Source: Parcubacteria group bacterium GW2011_GWC1_41_7
GTDB lineage: Bacteria > Patescibacteriota > Minisyncoccia > UBA6257 > HR35
Direction of reading: 5' to 3'
Length of the DNA stretch: 19,143 nt
NCBI GenBank assembly: GCA_000997465.1
Contig: LCBW01000013.1
Location: 1-19,143, forward strand
Shown here piece after piece: positions 1-7,390 of the stretch. The position numbers were made by a program, and so were the translations under genes. The notes beneath the pieces were generated by a model. That model was given only the letters and a program-made list of their open reading frames with translations. It had not been told where the DNA came from and did not search any database. Position 1 is the stretch's first letter. Every line of letters starts with the position of its first letter.

Positions 1-17
1 ATATTATTACAGAAGAA

Positions 18-506
18 ATGAAGGAAAAAGTATATTCATTTACATCAGGAACTGCCGATATTAAAGTCACCTTAAACGATTGGGCACAGCGCGCAAGTGC
101 AAGTGCGCTCGTGCAATCAGGAGAGACCACAGTGCTCGTTACTGCCGTCAAGGGCGAAAAAAAGGGAGGGTTTGATTTTACCCCCCTCACCATTAATTAC
201 GAAGAAAAATACGCGGCAAGCGGAAAAATTTTTGGAAGCCGTTTTATGCGCCGCGAAGGACGACCATCGGATACGGCAACTTTAAACGGCCGCATGATCG
301 ACCGCTCAATTCGACCCGCACTGACCGGGTGCCCGTATGACTTGCAAATTGTCATTACCGTCTTTTCTTATGACCAGCAAAGAGACCCTGTTCTTCTTGG
401 GCTTATCGGCTCATCAATTGCCATTGAGTTTTTAGGCATTGAGTGGATGGGTCCGGTTGCAGGAGTTCAAATCTCAAAAAATGTTTGCATCGGGAACAAA
501 AAATAA
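18..506 (+). CDS. pnp: Polynucleotide phosphorylase, N-terminal fragment (frameshifted)
   Basis: This is the first part of PNPase, the 3'-5' phosphorolytic exoribonuclease of RNA turnover. Residues about 10-150 form the first RNase PH domain: the ETTVLVTAV strand, then REGRPSDTATLNGRMIDRSIRP, the usual RNA/phosphate-channel signature, and a GPVAGVQIS end matching GP(I/V)xGxRVG in other PNPases. The frame then runs out at a TAA at 504-506. The expected 20-odd residues (the strand and NPT-type loop before the helical domain) are absent, and the protein resumes in another frame at about 481. So the reading frame is broken by a deletion of roughly 60 nt that is not a multiple of three. The ATG at 18 fits the usual family start. 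There is no clear Shine-Dalgarno, but a TATTAT lies at 2-7. Either a real pseudogene or an assembly error. Confidence 0.85.
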   Translation: MKEKVYSFTSGTADIKVTLNDWAQRASASALVQSGETTVLVTAVKGEKKGGFDFTPLTINYEEKYAASGKIFGSRFMRREGRPSDTATLNGRMIDRSIRPALTGCPYDLQIVITVFSYDQQRDPVLLGLIGSSIAIEFLGIEWMGPVAGVQISKNVCIGNKK

Positions 507-2025
507 AATCAATATGATTGAGCTTGATGGCATAGAGGCGCAAGAGGCAGATGTCGTTGCTTCATGCGAGACGGCACAAAAAGAATTGACCGCGATATGC
601 GCAGAAATTTTAACCTGCGCGGAAACTGCCTCAAAAGAAAAAGAGTCGTTTGCCGTTGCCGATTCTGCGGATTTAGGAAAAAAATTTTTATCCGATAACG
701 GATTTGACCTGAAAAAAATTCTCTTTGGCCAACAGGAGGGAGAGTTGGACGTTCAATCCATCTTTTTGGTTCTAGAAGAAAAAAAGGAAGAGCTTGGCGA
801 TGAATATGACGCAACATTTATCGGGGTTCAGCAGCAAATCAAAAAAACTTTTAAAGAAGAAATCTTTAACACAAAGGTGCGTCCTGACGGAAGAAAATTT
901 GATGAGATTCGTCCGCTTCAGGCCGCAGTTGATGTGCTCCCAAGAGTGCATGGAACCGGATTGTTTTATCGCGGGTTAACGCACGTGTTAAGCTCCACCA
1001 CCTTAGCGGGCCCCGGAGAAGAACTTTGGATCCGCGAAATTGAATTTGAGGGGCTCAAGCGATTTATTCATCACTACAACTTTCCTCCTTATTCAACAGG
1101 AGAAACCGGAAGAATGGGATCTCCGGGAAGGCGGGAGATTGGACACGGCGCACTCGCTGAAAAAGCGATTCGCCCTATGATTCCAGAAGAAACTGCATTT
1201 CCCTATACTATTCGCGTTGTGTCTGATATTGTCTCTTGTAACGGGTCAACCTCTATGGCGTCTGTATGCGGAACTACCCTTTCCCTACTTGACGCAGGCG
1301 TTCCACTGAAAAAACCGGTTGCTGGAATTAGTATGGGGCTTATCTACGACTCTGATACTCGCTATGAACTTCTCACTGATATCCAGGGCCCCGAAGATCA
1401 TTTTGGGTGCATGGACTTTAAGGTTGCGGGAACCCGGGACGGCATCACTGCCATTCAACTTGATGTCAAAATTGAAGGACTGACCAATGAAATAATCAAA
1501 AAAACATTAGACCTTGCAAAAAAAGCACGCCTTGATATCTTAGAGGTTATGGCAAAAGCAATTTCTGCCCCACGGCCGCACGTCAAAGAAGGCGCTCCGC
1601 TTGTTGAGGTCATCCATATCAATCCTGACTATATTGGACTTGTAATCGGGTCAGGCGGAAAAACCATTCAATCAATGACCGCAGAAACTGAAACACAAAT
1701 TGATATTCGAGACGATGGAACCGTATACGTCACTGGCGTAAAACCGGAAAATATCAATGAAGTTAAAGAGCGTATAAAAATGATGACAGCGGAACTGACA
1801 AAGGGAGATTTACTTGAAGGAACCGTTGCAAAAATTATTGACGTAGGGGCTATCATAGAATTCCCTGGAGGTAAGAGCGCACTCTTGCATATTTCTGAAA
1901 TTGCTGACAAGCGTGTTGAAAAAGTTTCTGACTATTTATCTGTTGGCGATGTCATTACCGTACTTGTCAAAGAAGTACGACCAGACGGAAAAGTATCAGT
2001 ATCCTTAAAGGATGCAAAACGATAG
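439..2025 (+). CDS. pnp: Polynucleotide phosphorylase, C-terminal fragment (helical, RNase PH 2, KH, S1 domains)
   Basis: This continues pnp in the +1-shifted frame. Recognisable PNPase sequence starts at MFASGTKNKINMIE (ATG at 481); the upstream codons and TTG start are out-of-frame translation. In order it holds the alpha-helical linker domain (about residues 20-140), then the second RNase PH domain with FPPYSTGETGRMGSPGRRE, SDIVSCNGSTSMASVCG and the active-site stretch EDHFGCMDFKVAGTRDGIT. A KH domain follows (GLVIGSGGKTIQSM), and an S1 domain (GTVAKIIDVGAIIEFPGGK...LLHISEIADKRV) closes the protein. Catalytic residues of domain 2 are intact, but without the N-terminal half it would not be a normal PNPase. 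It ends in TAG and overlaps the next ORF by 14 nt, which suggests co-transcription. No start with a ribosome binding site is visible for independent translation. Confidence 0.88.
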   Translation: MSGWVRLQEFKSQKMFASGTKNKINMIELDGIEAQEADVVASCETAQKELTAICAEILTCAETASKEKESFAVADSADLGKKFLSDNGFDLKKILFGQQEGELDVQSIFLVLEEKKEELGDEYDATFIGVQQQIKKTFKEEIFNTKVRPDGRKFDEIRPLQAAVDVLPRVHGTGLFYRGLTHVLSSTTLAGPGEELWIREIEFEGLKRFIHHYNFPPYSTGETGRMGSPGRREIGHGALAEKAIRPMIPEETAFPYTIRVVSDIVSCNGSTSMASVCGTTLSLLDAGVPLKKPVAGISMGLIYDSDTRYELLTDIQGPEDHFGCMDFKVAGTRDGITAIQLDVKIEGLTNEIIKKTLDLAKKARLDILEVMAKAISAPRPHVKEGAPLVEVIHINPDYIGLVIGSGGKTIQSMTAETETQIDIRDDGTVYVTGVKPENINEVKERIKMMTAELTKGDLLEGTVAKIIDVGAIIEFPGGKSALLHISEIADKRVEKVSDYLSVGDVITVLVKEVRPDGKVSVSLKDAKR

Positions 2026-3454
2026 TAAAGAAATAAAATTCAAAATTCGAACTCTTCAGCATGATTTGCTGGAAAAACAACCGGAAGAGAGAACCATCAA
2101 TACGCATCCATTTGTGCAAAGCAAAATGGCTGATCTTCCTATCGCTCCTCCCGAGCCGAGTATTGAAAAAATAGAATCCCATGTGTCCGCTGAAAATATA
2201 GGGGAGATCATAGACGCCCCTATACCTCCTCAAAAACAAGATGGACTTTCTGTTGAAATAAGGCCTCCTGTTAACATTGAATCAACGCCTCAAGAAGAAG
2301 AAACTATTCCAGTTCAAAACATATCAAAACAAGAAGCTCTTCAGCCGCGAAGTGTTTTTGATATCAAACAGAAAAACGCTTCCCCTCCCCTTGATACCGT
2401 TGTTACATTTGAGGGATCTCAAGAAAAAGGATTTAAATTTTCCTCCATTGTTCCCGTGATTGTTATTGTCATTATTGCCGTTCCTATTTTAATAGGCGTA
2501 TTTTTAACATTTTCAAAAAGCAAAAACGATCAATCAGAGCCACTCATCTCTCAACAACCCACTGAAGGAAACGCATCTGATCCTCTTTTTTCTTTTGGAA
2601 AGAAGAACGACTCCTTTACAAGCTCAACCCCTGAAACCCCTCTCTCGCCTGCAACCACAACTCATTCACCTCAATCCTTGTCCTCTGCCACAGAAACAAT
2701 TTCCGAGACCCTTACGCACGCAACATCTGTCCGACAAAAAGTTCTTCCCCAGCCAAAAGCAACTACCACTCCAACAATTACCGAAGAACCAAAATCTCCT
2801 GCGGTTTCATCAAAAATAACCGGAACGCAAAAAAAAATTCAACCAACGCCCGCTCAAAAGGCAACTACTGAAACCATATGGCTTTTTGATTTTGCAAAAT
2901 TCTCTTTTCCTTTGAGTGATTTATCTTCTCGGGCATTTCAAAAAACATGGGGGTCTTTTTTATCAAAACAAAGCTACGCGGGAAGTATTTCTTTAGCAAG
3001 CGCGCTGTTTGAAGATACCGTTGCTCCTTATGAATTTATGGGTTCCTATTTTTTTAAACCCTCGTTTATTGAAGAAAAATACGCGCAAGGATTTCGGTCC
3101 GCGCTTGGCCCTCATTACGAAATACTTTTTTACTACACTCTTACTCGCAAATTTCCCATAGTAGTGTTTCAAATAACAGATGATACGAAAGTAGTCCCAT
3201 TTATGCGGCTTTGGGATAAAGAAAGCATGCTTTCTGACCTCTCCCCCATCTACCGAAACCTCTCAAGCGCTCCTTGGGTGCGAAAATACTTTGTCACGCA
3301 AAGTTTTGAAGGAATTGATTACCGCATTGCGTACCGAAGCGATGACTATAAGCTCATTTGGGCGATCTATAACGACAAACTTATTGTCAGTACAACCCTT
3401 TCGGGCTTTAAAATTCTTGTTCAAAAGCTTAAAATTGTCGATCCAATGCAATGA
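2012..3454 (+). CDS. Unknown single-pass membrane protein with Pro/Thr/Ser-rich linker
   Basis: I do not recognise the family. The 480-residue protein has a polar, Pro/Glu-rich N-terminal region (1-140, cytoplasmic by the positive-inside guess), one hydrophobic helix at about 145-167 (VPVIVIVIIAVPILIGVFL), a low-complexity Thr/Ser/Pro linker (about 170-285), and a folded-looking C-terminal domain from about 287 rich in Phe, Tyr and Trp. The layout is that of an anchored envelope protein with a stalk and an external domain. Its ATG lies inside the last codons of pnp, with AAAGG directly before it (too close for a good Shine-Dalgarno), so translational coupling is likely. The true start could be further in, for example the Met at residue 39. 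Function unknown. Confidence 0.7.
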   Translation: MQNDSKEIKFKIRTLQHDLLEKQPEERTINTHPFVQSKMADLPIAPPEPSIEKIESHVSAENIGEIIDAPIPPQKQDGLSVEIRPPVNIESTPQEEETIPVQNISKQEALQPRSVFDIKQKNASPPLDTVVTFEGSQEKGFKFSSIVPVIVIVIIAVPILIGVFLTFSKSKNDQSEPLISQQPTEGNASDPLFSFGKKNDSFTSSTPETPLSPATTTHSPQSLSSATETISETLTHATSVRQKVLPQPKATTTPTITEEPKSPAVSSKITGTQKKIQPTPAQKATTETIWLFDFAKFSFPLSDLSSRAFQKTWGSFLSKQSYAGSISLASALFEDTVAPYEFMGSYFFKPSFIEEKYAQGFRSALGPHYEILFYYTLTRKFPIVVFQITDDTKVVPFMRLWDKESMLSDLSPIYRNLSSAPWVRKYFVTQSFEGIDYRIAYRSDDYKLIWAIYNDKLIVSTTLSGFKILVQKLKIVDPMQ

Positions 3455-3455
3455 G

Positions 3456-3503
3456 AAGGGCTTTCTTGGCCCTTGATTGCGAGCGTTAAAAAACGCCTCA
3501 TTT
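3456..3503 (+). terminator. Two small hairpins after the membrane-protein gene, possible terminator
   Basis: AAGGGC (3456-3461) pairs with GCCCTT (3469-3474), and GCGTT (3483-3487) pairs with AACGC (3492-3496) before a short TTTT. Both stems are short and the U tract is weak, so this may only be an attenuator or chance. Confidence 0.25.
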
Positions 3504-3508
3504 TCGGT

Positions 3509-3514
3509 TATACT
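3509..3514 (+). promoter_or_regulatory. -10 box of the TraR/DksA gene
   Basis: TATACT ends 10 nt before the ATG at 3525, and no Shine-Dalgarno is visible between them. The transcript would start almost at the start codon. No convincing -35 box is seen. Confidence 0.5.
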
Positions 3515-3524
3515 ATAGATAACG

Positions 3525-3860
3525 ATGGATACAACGCAATTTTTAGAAAAACTAGAAAAGGAAAAAACTGATTTGGAATTGCTTTTGAAAGAGCTTGAAA
3601 AAGACACGGAAGACGCAAAATCAAATAGCGATGAAGCATCGACTGAAATTTCTGATTCCTCTGATCAATATGAGGCAATGCAGGGTATTTTTTCTAAGAA
3701 AGAAGTGGTAAAAAAACGCCTTGATAAAATCGCATACGCCTTACAGCGCATCAAAGAAAATACGTATGGAACATGCAAAAAATGCGGAAAAGCCATTGAG
3801 GAACTTCGGCTCAAAATAGACCCTGCTATGACTACCTGCCGCGATTGCTCGGAGAAATAA
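3525..3860 (+). CDS. TraR/DksA-family C4 zinc-finger protein
   Basis: The 111-residue protein has a charged coiled-coil N-terminal half (about 1-75) and a C-terminal four-cysteine zinc finger with Cys84, Cys87, Cys105 and Cys108 (YGTCKKCGKAIEELRL and TTCRDCSEK). This is the DksA/TraR fold: such proteins enter the RNA polymerase secondary channel and alter initiation at rRNA and stress promoters. Small versions of this kind are common in Patescibacteria. It lacks an obvious DxxDxA tip motif of E. coli DksA, so the exact activity is uncertain. The gene seems to form its own unit, with a TATACT box just upstream and a strong terminator 36 nt downstream. Confidence 0.85.
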   Translation: MDTTQFLEKLEKEKTDLELLLKELEKDTEDAKSNSDEASTEISDSSDQYEAMQGIFSKKEVVKKRLDKIAYALQRIKENTYGTCKKCGKAIEELRLKIDPAMTTCRDCSEK

Positions 3861-3895
3861 GATTAAAAGATTGTAAGCTTAAAATTCATAAATAT

Positions 3896-3921
3896 AAAAA
3901 GCCCCTCATGAGGGGCTTTTT
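3896..3921. terminator. Bidirectional rho-independent terminator
   Basis: A 26-bp perfect palindrome: an A5 tract, GCCCCTC, a tiny loop, GAGGGGC and a T5 tract. It works in both directions, closing the + strand dksA-like unit; the - strand unit ending at 4089 could use it too. Confidence 0.9.
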
Positions 3922-3967
3922 ATATAATTTTTTAATTTTACAATCATTTTAATTTTGCACTGTGCAA

Positions 3968-4090
3968 GCGCTACAGTCCCTTCGGGTCTGCGCTTGCGGC
4001 ACCTAATCGGCGCTGCGATTGAGCGCTACAGTCCCTTCGGGTACAGTCCCTTCGGGTCTGCGCTTGCGGCACCTAATCGGCGCCGCGATT
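3968..4090. repeat. Tandem 53-bp repeat with an inner 15-bp duplication
   Basis: Copy 1 (3968-4020) and copy 2 (4023-4090) are nearly identical, apart from one T/C change and an extra copy of the 15-mer TACAGTCCCTTCGGG in copy 2. Each carries the CCCTTCGGG hairpin (a C-UUCG-G type tetraloop). GCAAGCGC at 3964-3971 pairs with GCGCTTGC further on. The second copy ends inside the stop codon of the following - strand gene. Confidence 0.9.
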
Positions 4091-4388
4091 ACTTAAATAC
4101 GTCTGCGGTTTGAGAAAATGCGTTTGCCAGAAATCCTTTTACTGTTATCCAAACTTGTGCAACATCAACGCCTATCCAACTTCTGATAATATCATCAATT
4201 GTTCGCATATCAAATCCGCTTATGTCTTTTATAAACTCTGCAAATTTATTCCATCCCTTCAAAAGAGTTGCTTTTAAGGAATCCCAATTGAAATAAGGTT
4301 TCAGCCAATTCCAAAATTTATCCGGAATAATTGCAAACAACACAATAATAATGAAAAATATAAAAATAAGACGAAACAATGCTCCCAT
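4089..4388 (-). CDS. Small unknown membrane-anchored protein
   Basis: The 99-residue protein starts with a strongly hydrophobic helix (residues about 4-22, LFRLIFIFFIIIVLFAII), acting as a membrane anchor or uncleaved signal. A Trp-rich amphipathic region follows (FWNWLKPYFNW, GWNKFAEFIKDI). No family is recognised. A -10-like TAAAAT lies 6 nt before the ATG and no Shine-Dalgarno is seen. The stop codon overlaps the end of the repeat at 3968-4090. It lies downstream of gltX on the same strand but has its own promoter-like sequence. Likely a real small protein; function unknown. Confidence 0.6.
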   Translation of the reverse strand: MGALFRLIFIFFIIIVLFAIIPDKFWNWLKPYFNWDSLKATLLKGWNKFAEFIKDISGFDMRTIDDIIRSWIGVDVAQVWITVKGFLANAFSQTADVFK

Positions 4389-4394
4389 AATTAA

Positions 4395-4422
4395 ATTTTA
4401 AACCTTAAGTTTCAATTTACAA
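4395..4422 (-). promoter_or_regulatory. Promoter of the small membrane protein
   Basis: On the - strand TTGTAA (4422-4417), a 16-nt spacer and TAAAAT (4400-4395) precede the ATG by 6 nt. This fits a leaderless transcript. Confidence 0.4.
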
Positions 4423-4442
4423 AATTTTTTTATATTTCGGAT

Positions 4443-5915
4443 TTAGAATTTCGTGCTTAATTTGCATATTGCTTTTTTGATACGTTCAATTGATTTTTCT
4501 TTTCCTAAAATAGACACTATATCCAGTGGCGGCGGTGATTGCTTGAGTCCTGAGAGTGCAACCCGGAGCGGCCAATACACAAGACCTTTATCGCTGCTCA
4601 AATCGTCAAGCGATAATTTAATTGCTTGATTTTTGCATGACGCATCATCTGCTTGCTCAAAAACTGCAAGTGTTTGTTGGAGCGCAAGCCTTACTTTTTC
4701 TGCGCCATAATCTTTCCACAATAGAAGCTGCGCGTCATAGTCAAAGTCCTCCCATAAAAACAATGCTGAAGAAAATAATTCTCCGATCGTATGTGCACGC
4801 TCTTTTCCAAGTTCAATAATTTTTATGAGATCTTGTTTTGTAAGCTGTATTCCATTTTTTCCGATATACTTCCCCTCTTTCTCGTACATACCATCAGGAA
4901 GTGCAGCAAGTGAAAGTAGTTCGTCGCTACTTTTTTGCTTCATATAGTGCCGGTTTAAAAAATGCAATTTTGAAACGTTAAACACTGCTCCTTTTTTTTG
5001 TACCCTTTCAATGTCAAATTGTGCAATAAGATTATCTAGTGATAAAATTTCCCGATCATCTTTCGGATGCCAGCCCAAAAGAACCAAAAAGTTATTGAGC
5101 GCTTCCGGAAGGTATCCTGCTTGCCGATATTCGCGCACGCTTGTTGAACCGTGGCGCTTTGACATTTTACCTCCTCCCTCTCCTAAAATAAGCGGCAAAT
5201 GAGCAAAAACAGGAACATTCCATCCCATTGCCTTAAATATCATCATCTGCTTTGCGGTGTTTGGAATATGATCTTCTCCGCGAATAATGTGCGTAATGCC
5301 CTGATAGTGATCATCAACCGGTGTTGCAAGGTGAAACAACGGCTGATGTTCTGACTTTGCAATCACAAAATCGCCAACCAAGTCCAAATCAACTTTCACT
5401 TCTCCGCGAATCAAATCTTGAAACGATGTTTTTTGTGGAGGAACACGCAGCCTAATCACAGAAGGCAACCCTGCGTCTATTTTTTGTTGGATTTCATTTT
5501 CTGTTAGGTGCGCACAAGTTCCTTTATATTTTGGCGCCTTTCCCTCTAGTATTTGACGCTGTCTTTCTTCTTCCAGTTCCGCTTTGTCGCAAAAACAACG
5601 AAACACTTTATTTTCAGAAAGCAACTGCTTGATCACTCCCTCATATAAGTCGCTCCTACTAGATTGCCGAATCGATTCTTCATCAGGATGCAATCCCAGC
5701 CACCTTAACTGCTCAAAAATATCTGCTTCGTATTCAGGCAAAGAGCGCTCGCTATCGGTATCTTCGATGCGAAGCAAAAATGTTCCTTTATATTTTTTTG
5801 CAACTAAAAAATTAAATAATGCGGTACGGGCAGATCCCATATGCATATACCCGGTCGGAGAAGGCGCAAACCGCACCCTTGGGCTTTCAATTTTTATTTC
5901 TTTTTCACTCATCAT
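4443..5915 (-). CDS. gltX: Glutamyl-tRNA synthetase
   Basis: Class I aminoacyl-tRNA synthetase charging tRNA-Glu in the cytoplasm. In many bacteria without GlnRS the enzyme also charges tRNA-Gln for GatCAB; that is only inferred here. The 490-residue length is typical. Visible motifs are RFAPSPTGYMHMGSAR with the HIGH box as HMGS (25-28), IRGEDHIPNT in the catalytic core, and KMSKRHG (250-256). Cys107, Cys109, Tyr130 and Cys134 match the zinc-ligand pattern of GluRS. The C-terminal anticodon-binding helical part follows. Two ATGs (5915, 5912) are possible; a TATAAT lies only 5 nt before the first, and there is no Shine-Dalgarno, so the mRNA may begin at or near the start codon. Confidence 0.96.
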   Translation of the reverse strand: MMSEKEIKIESPRVRFAPSPTGYMHMGSARTALFNFLVAKKYKGTFLLRIEDTDSERSLPEYEADIFEQLRWLGLHPDEESIRQSSRSDLYEGVIKQLLSENKVFRCFCDKAELEEERQRQILEGKAPKYKGTCAHLTENEIQQKIDAGLPSVIRLRVPPQKTSFQDLIRGEVKVDLDLVGDFVIAKSEHQPLFHLATPVDDHYQGITHIIRGEDHIPNTAKQMMIFKAMGWNVPVFAHLPLILGEGGGKMSKRHGSTSVREYRQAGYLPEALNNFLVLLGWHPKDDREILSLDNLIAQFDIERVQKKGAVFNVSKLHFLNRHYMKQKSSDELLSLAALPDGMYEKEGKYIGKNGIQLTKQDLIKIIELGKERAHTIGELFSSALFLWEDFDYDAQLLLWKDYGAEKVRLALQQTLAVFEQADDASCKNQAIKLSLDDLSSDKGLVYWPLRVALSGLKQSPPPLDIVSILGKEKSIERIKKAICKLSTKF

Positions 5916-5920
5916 TCCCT

Positions 5921-5926
5921 ATTATA
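5921..5926 (-). promoter_or_regulatory. -10 box of gltX
   Basis: TATAAT on the - strand, separated from the first ATG only by AGGGA. No good -35 is visible. Transcription would begin at about the double ATG. Confidence 0.5.
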
Positions 5927-5945
5927 GACCAAATGCTACACTCCA

Positions 5946-6974
5946 TCATATACTCAATTCTTTTGATTTTTTGCTTCTTGAAAGATCCCAGTAGATTTTG
6001 TACTTTTTGCTTGTCATATCAAGTGCAAGTGTCCAAATGGTTTTAATGCCAGGGAAATTCTGGCATGTATAGCTTCCCTTTCTGTTTAAAATTTTCGAAA
6101 TGCTTTCTCTACTGAATGTCCGTTTTTCAAACTGTATTTTTTGCAATGTTTCATAATAGCGAATACATGTATTGTGAAATGGGACTTGCTTGAAGACAAT
6201 ATCCTTTTTTGCCAATTCTTCGTCAACGTAATGATTGGTTTGTATCAATATATTCTCTTTTGGATACAAAATTTTAAATTTTTTTGCGGCATGCTCAACA
6301 ACTACCATATCTCCATTTTTGTCGGCTATAAAGAAATTTTTCGGACAGCACAACGGAGTTTTTTTAAAAACTTCCAATGCTTCTTTTACTGTTTCACAAT
6401 TTTCAGCAATAAGCTTTGTCATATGAATACAAGAGATACCATAAGACCATTGATCTAAATAAGCAAAAGTTAACCCAATAAATAATCCCTTACTGTTTAT
6501 GGCGTCATCCGTGTTATAAAAAAAGTATTTTGGTTTTGCGGTTGCGGGATTGCTAATTCCCATATCAGTTACTGCGATAAAAGAATTCACTTCCGGATTC
6601 ATAGCCTTATACACTTCAAATATGTTTTCGGTTTCAGGGAGCCAGTCGTAATTTCTGCCTACATACACATTATTCCCTTTTTTATACCCAAAAATAGTAC
6701 ATGCTTTATCCAATCTAAATTCGTTTTTGAAATAAAAAATTTCACCCGTTATAAAATAATAGATTAATTTTTCTTCGTCAAAATTTCCTCCTTGCGCCAT
6801 TCCTTTAAATTCATCCAGCAACTGTGGGTAGTGTTTTTTATATACTGCATGCTGATTTTTATACAAAACAGGGTCAATTTTTACTGTATTGAAACTCATG
6901 CCATTTTTTTTATAAATAGCCCCCTGTTGTTTCCCAATCTCAAAAAAACTTCCTTTAAATTCACTTATTTTCAT
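5946..6974 (-). CDS. C45-type Ntn hydrolase / acyl-CoA:6-APA acyltransferase-like protein
   Basis: The 342-residue protein matches the peptidase C45 / isopenicillin-N acyltransferase-like group of N-terminal nucleophile hydrolases. It begins with the FKGSFFEIGKQQG signature. The likely catalytic nucleophile is Cys92 in DKACTIFGYKKG, followed by YVGRNYDW (about 104-111), the strongly conserved GRN.DW strand. Family members cleave themselves before this Cys and then hydrolyse or transfer amide-linked acyl groups. The substrate here is unknown; peptides, acylated amines or bile-salt-like amides are all possible. No signal peptide is seen, so it is probably cytoplasmic. It lies upstream of gltX on the same strand with a 30-nt gap, but both have their own -10 boxes. 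Confidence 0.82.
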   Translation of the reverse strand: MKISEFKGSFFEIGKQQGAIYKKNGMSFNTVKIDPVLYKNQHAVYKKHYPQLLDEFKGMAQGGNFDEEKLIYYFITGEIFYFKNEFRLDKACTIFGYKKGNNVYVGRNYDWLPETENIFEVYKAMNPEVNSFIAVTDMGISNPATAKPKYFFYNTDDAINSKGLFIGLTFAYLDQWSYGISCIHMTKLIAENCETVKEALEVFKKTPLCCPKNFFIADKNGDMVVVEHAAKKFKILYPKENILIQTNHYVDEELAKKDIVFKQVPFHNTCIRYYETLQKIQFEKRTFSRESISKILNRKGSYTCQNFPGIKTIWTLALDMTSKKYKIYWDLSRSKKSKELSI

Positions 6975-6980
6975 AGCTTT

Positions 6981-7011
6981 ATTATATCTCAGCGCCTTTT
7001 GTTTTATTCAA
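6981..7011 (-). promoter_or_regulatory. Promoter of the C45-like gene
   Basis: TATAAT (6986-6981) lies 6 nt before the ATG, with TTGAAT (7011-7006) 19 nt upstream. There is no Shine-Dalgarno, so a leaderless message is likely. Confidence 0.45.
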
Positions 7012-7044
7012 ACACATACATAATATTTTTTATGAATAAGCACC

Positions 7045-7169
7045 ATATATGAAGCGACTCGAGGAGCGCGAAAGCGGGCACGGTTGCGAGCATTTATGCG
7101 AGCGAGCGAAGCGCGACGACAATTGAGATATTCCTCGCTGGGGAATATCGAAGGTGTCGCTGAATATAT
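7045..7169. repeat. 125-bp inverted-repeat structured element (MITE-like)
   Basis: The ends are 14-bp inverted repeats with a 2-nt mismatch (ATATATGAAGCGAC and its partner GTCGCTGAATATAT). Inside are further stems, including GATATTCC/GGAATATC around a CTCGCTGG-type loop and GCAT-TT-ATGC. It is GC-rich compared with its flanks, has no ORF, and sits in the spacer between the convergence-free - strand genes. Possible miniature transposable element or structured RNA; no target-site duplication was established. Confidence 0.6.
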
Positions 7170-7201
7170 AGTGTAAATAATAAACCAATCCTTGAAAAAT
7201 A

Positions 7202-7390
7202 TTATTTATAGGGCACTTGTATAAAAAACGTCGTTCCCTCTCCTTCTTTTGACTCCAGCCGAAGCGAGCCGCCTATTGTTTCAATAAGTTTTTTTGCAAG
7301 GTAAATTCCCAGCCCAAAACCTTGCGGCTTGATTTCGCGTGCCTTTGTCCCACGAAAATATTTTTCAAACATATTTTTCTGTTCGTTTTC
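7202..7390 (-). pseudogene. C-terminal remnant of the histidine kinase ATPase domain
   Basis: In the frame shifted from the upstream ORF, the - strand encodes ENEQKNMFEKYFRGTKA, then QGFGLGIYLAKKLIE (the G2 box), GGSLRLESKEGEGTTF and a PYK-stop end. This is the normal end of a HATPase_c domain. The segment that should join it to the upstream ORF, with the DxGxGI (G1) motif, is missing. So the kinase gene is broken by a deletion of roughly 60 nt plus frameshift at about 7390-7400. Confidence 0.85.

Noticed and set aside
3525..3860. True DksA orthologue
   Set aside because: The zinc finger fits, but the protein is shorter and lacks an evident DxxDxA tip, so I kept the family-level name.
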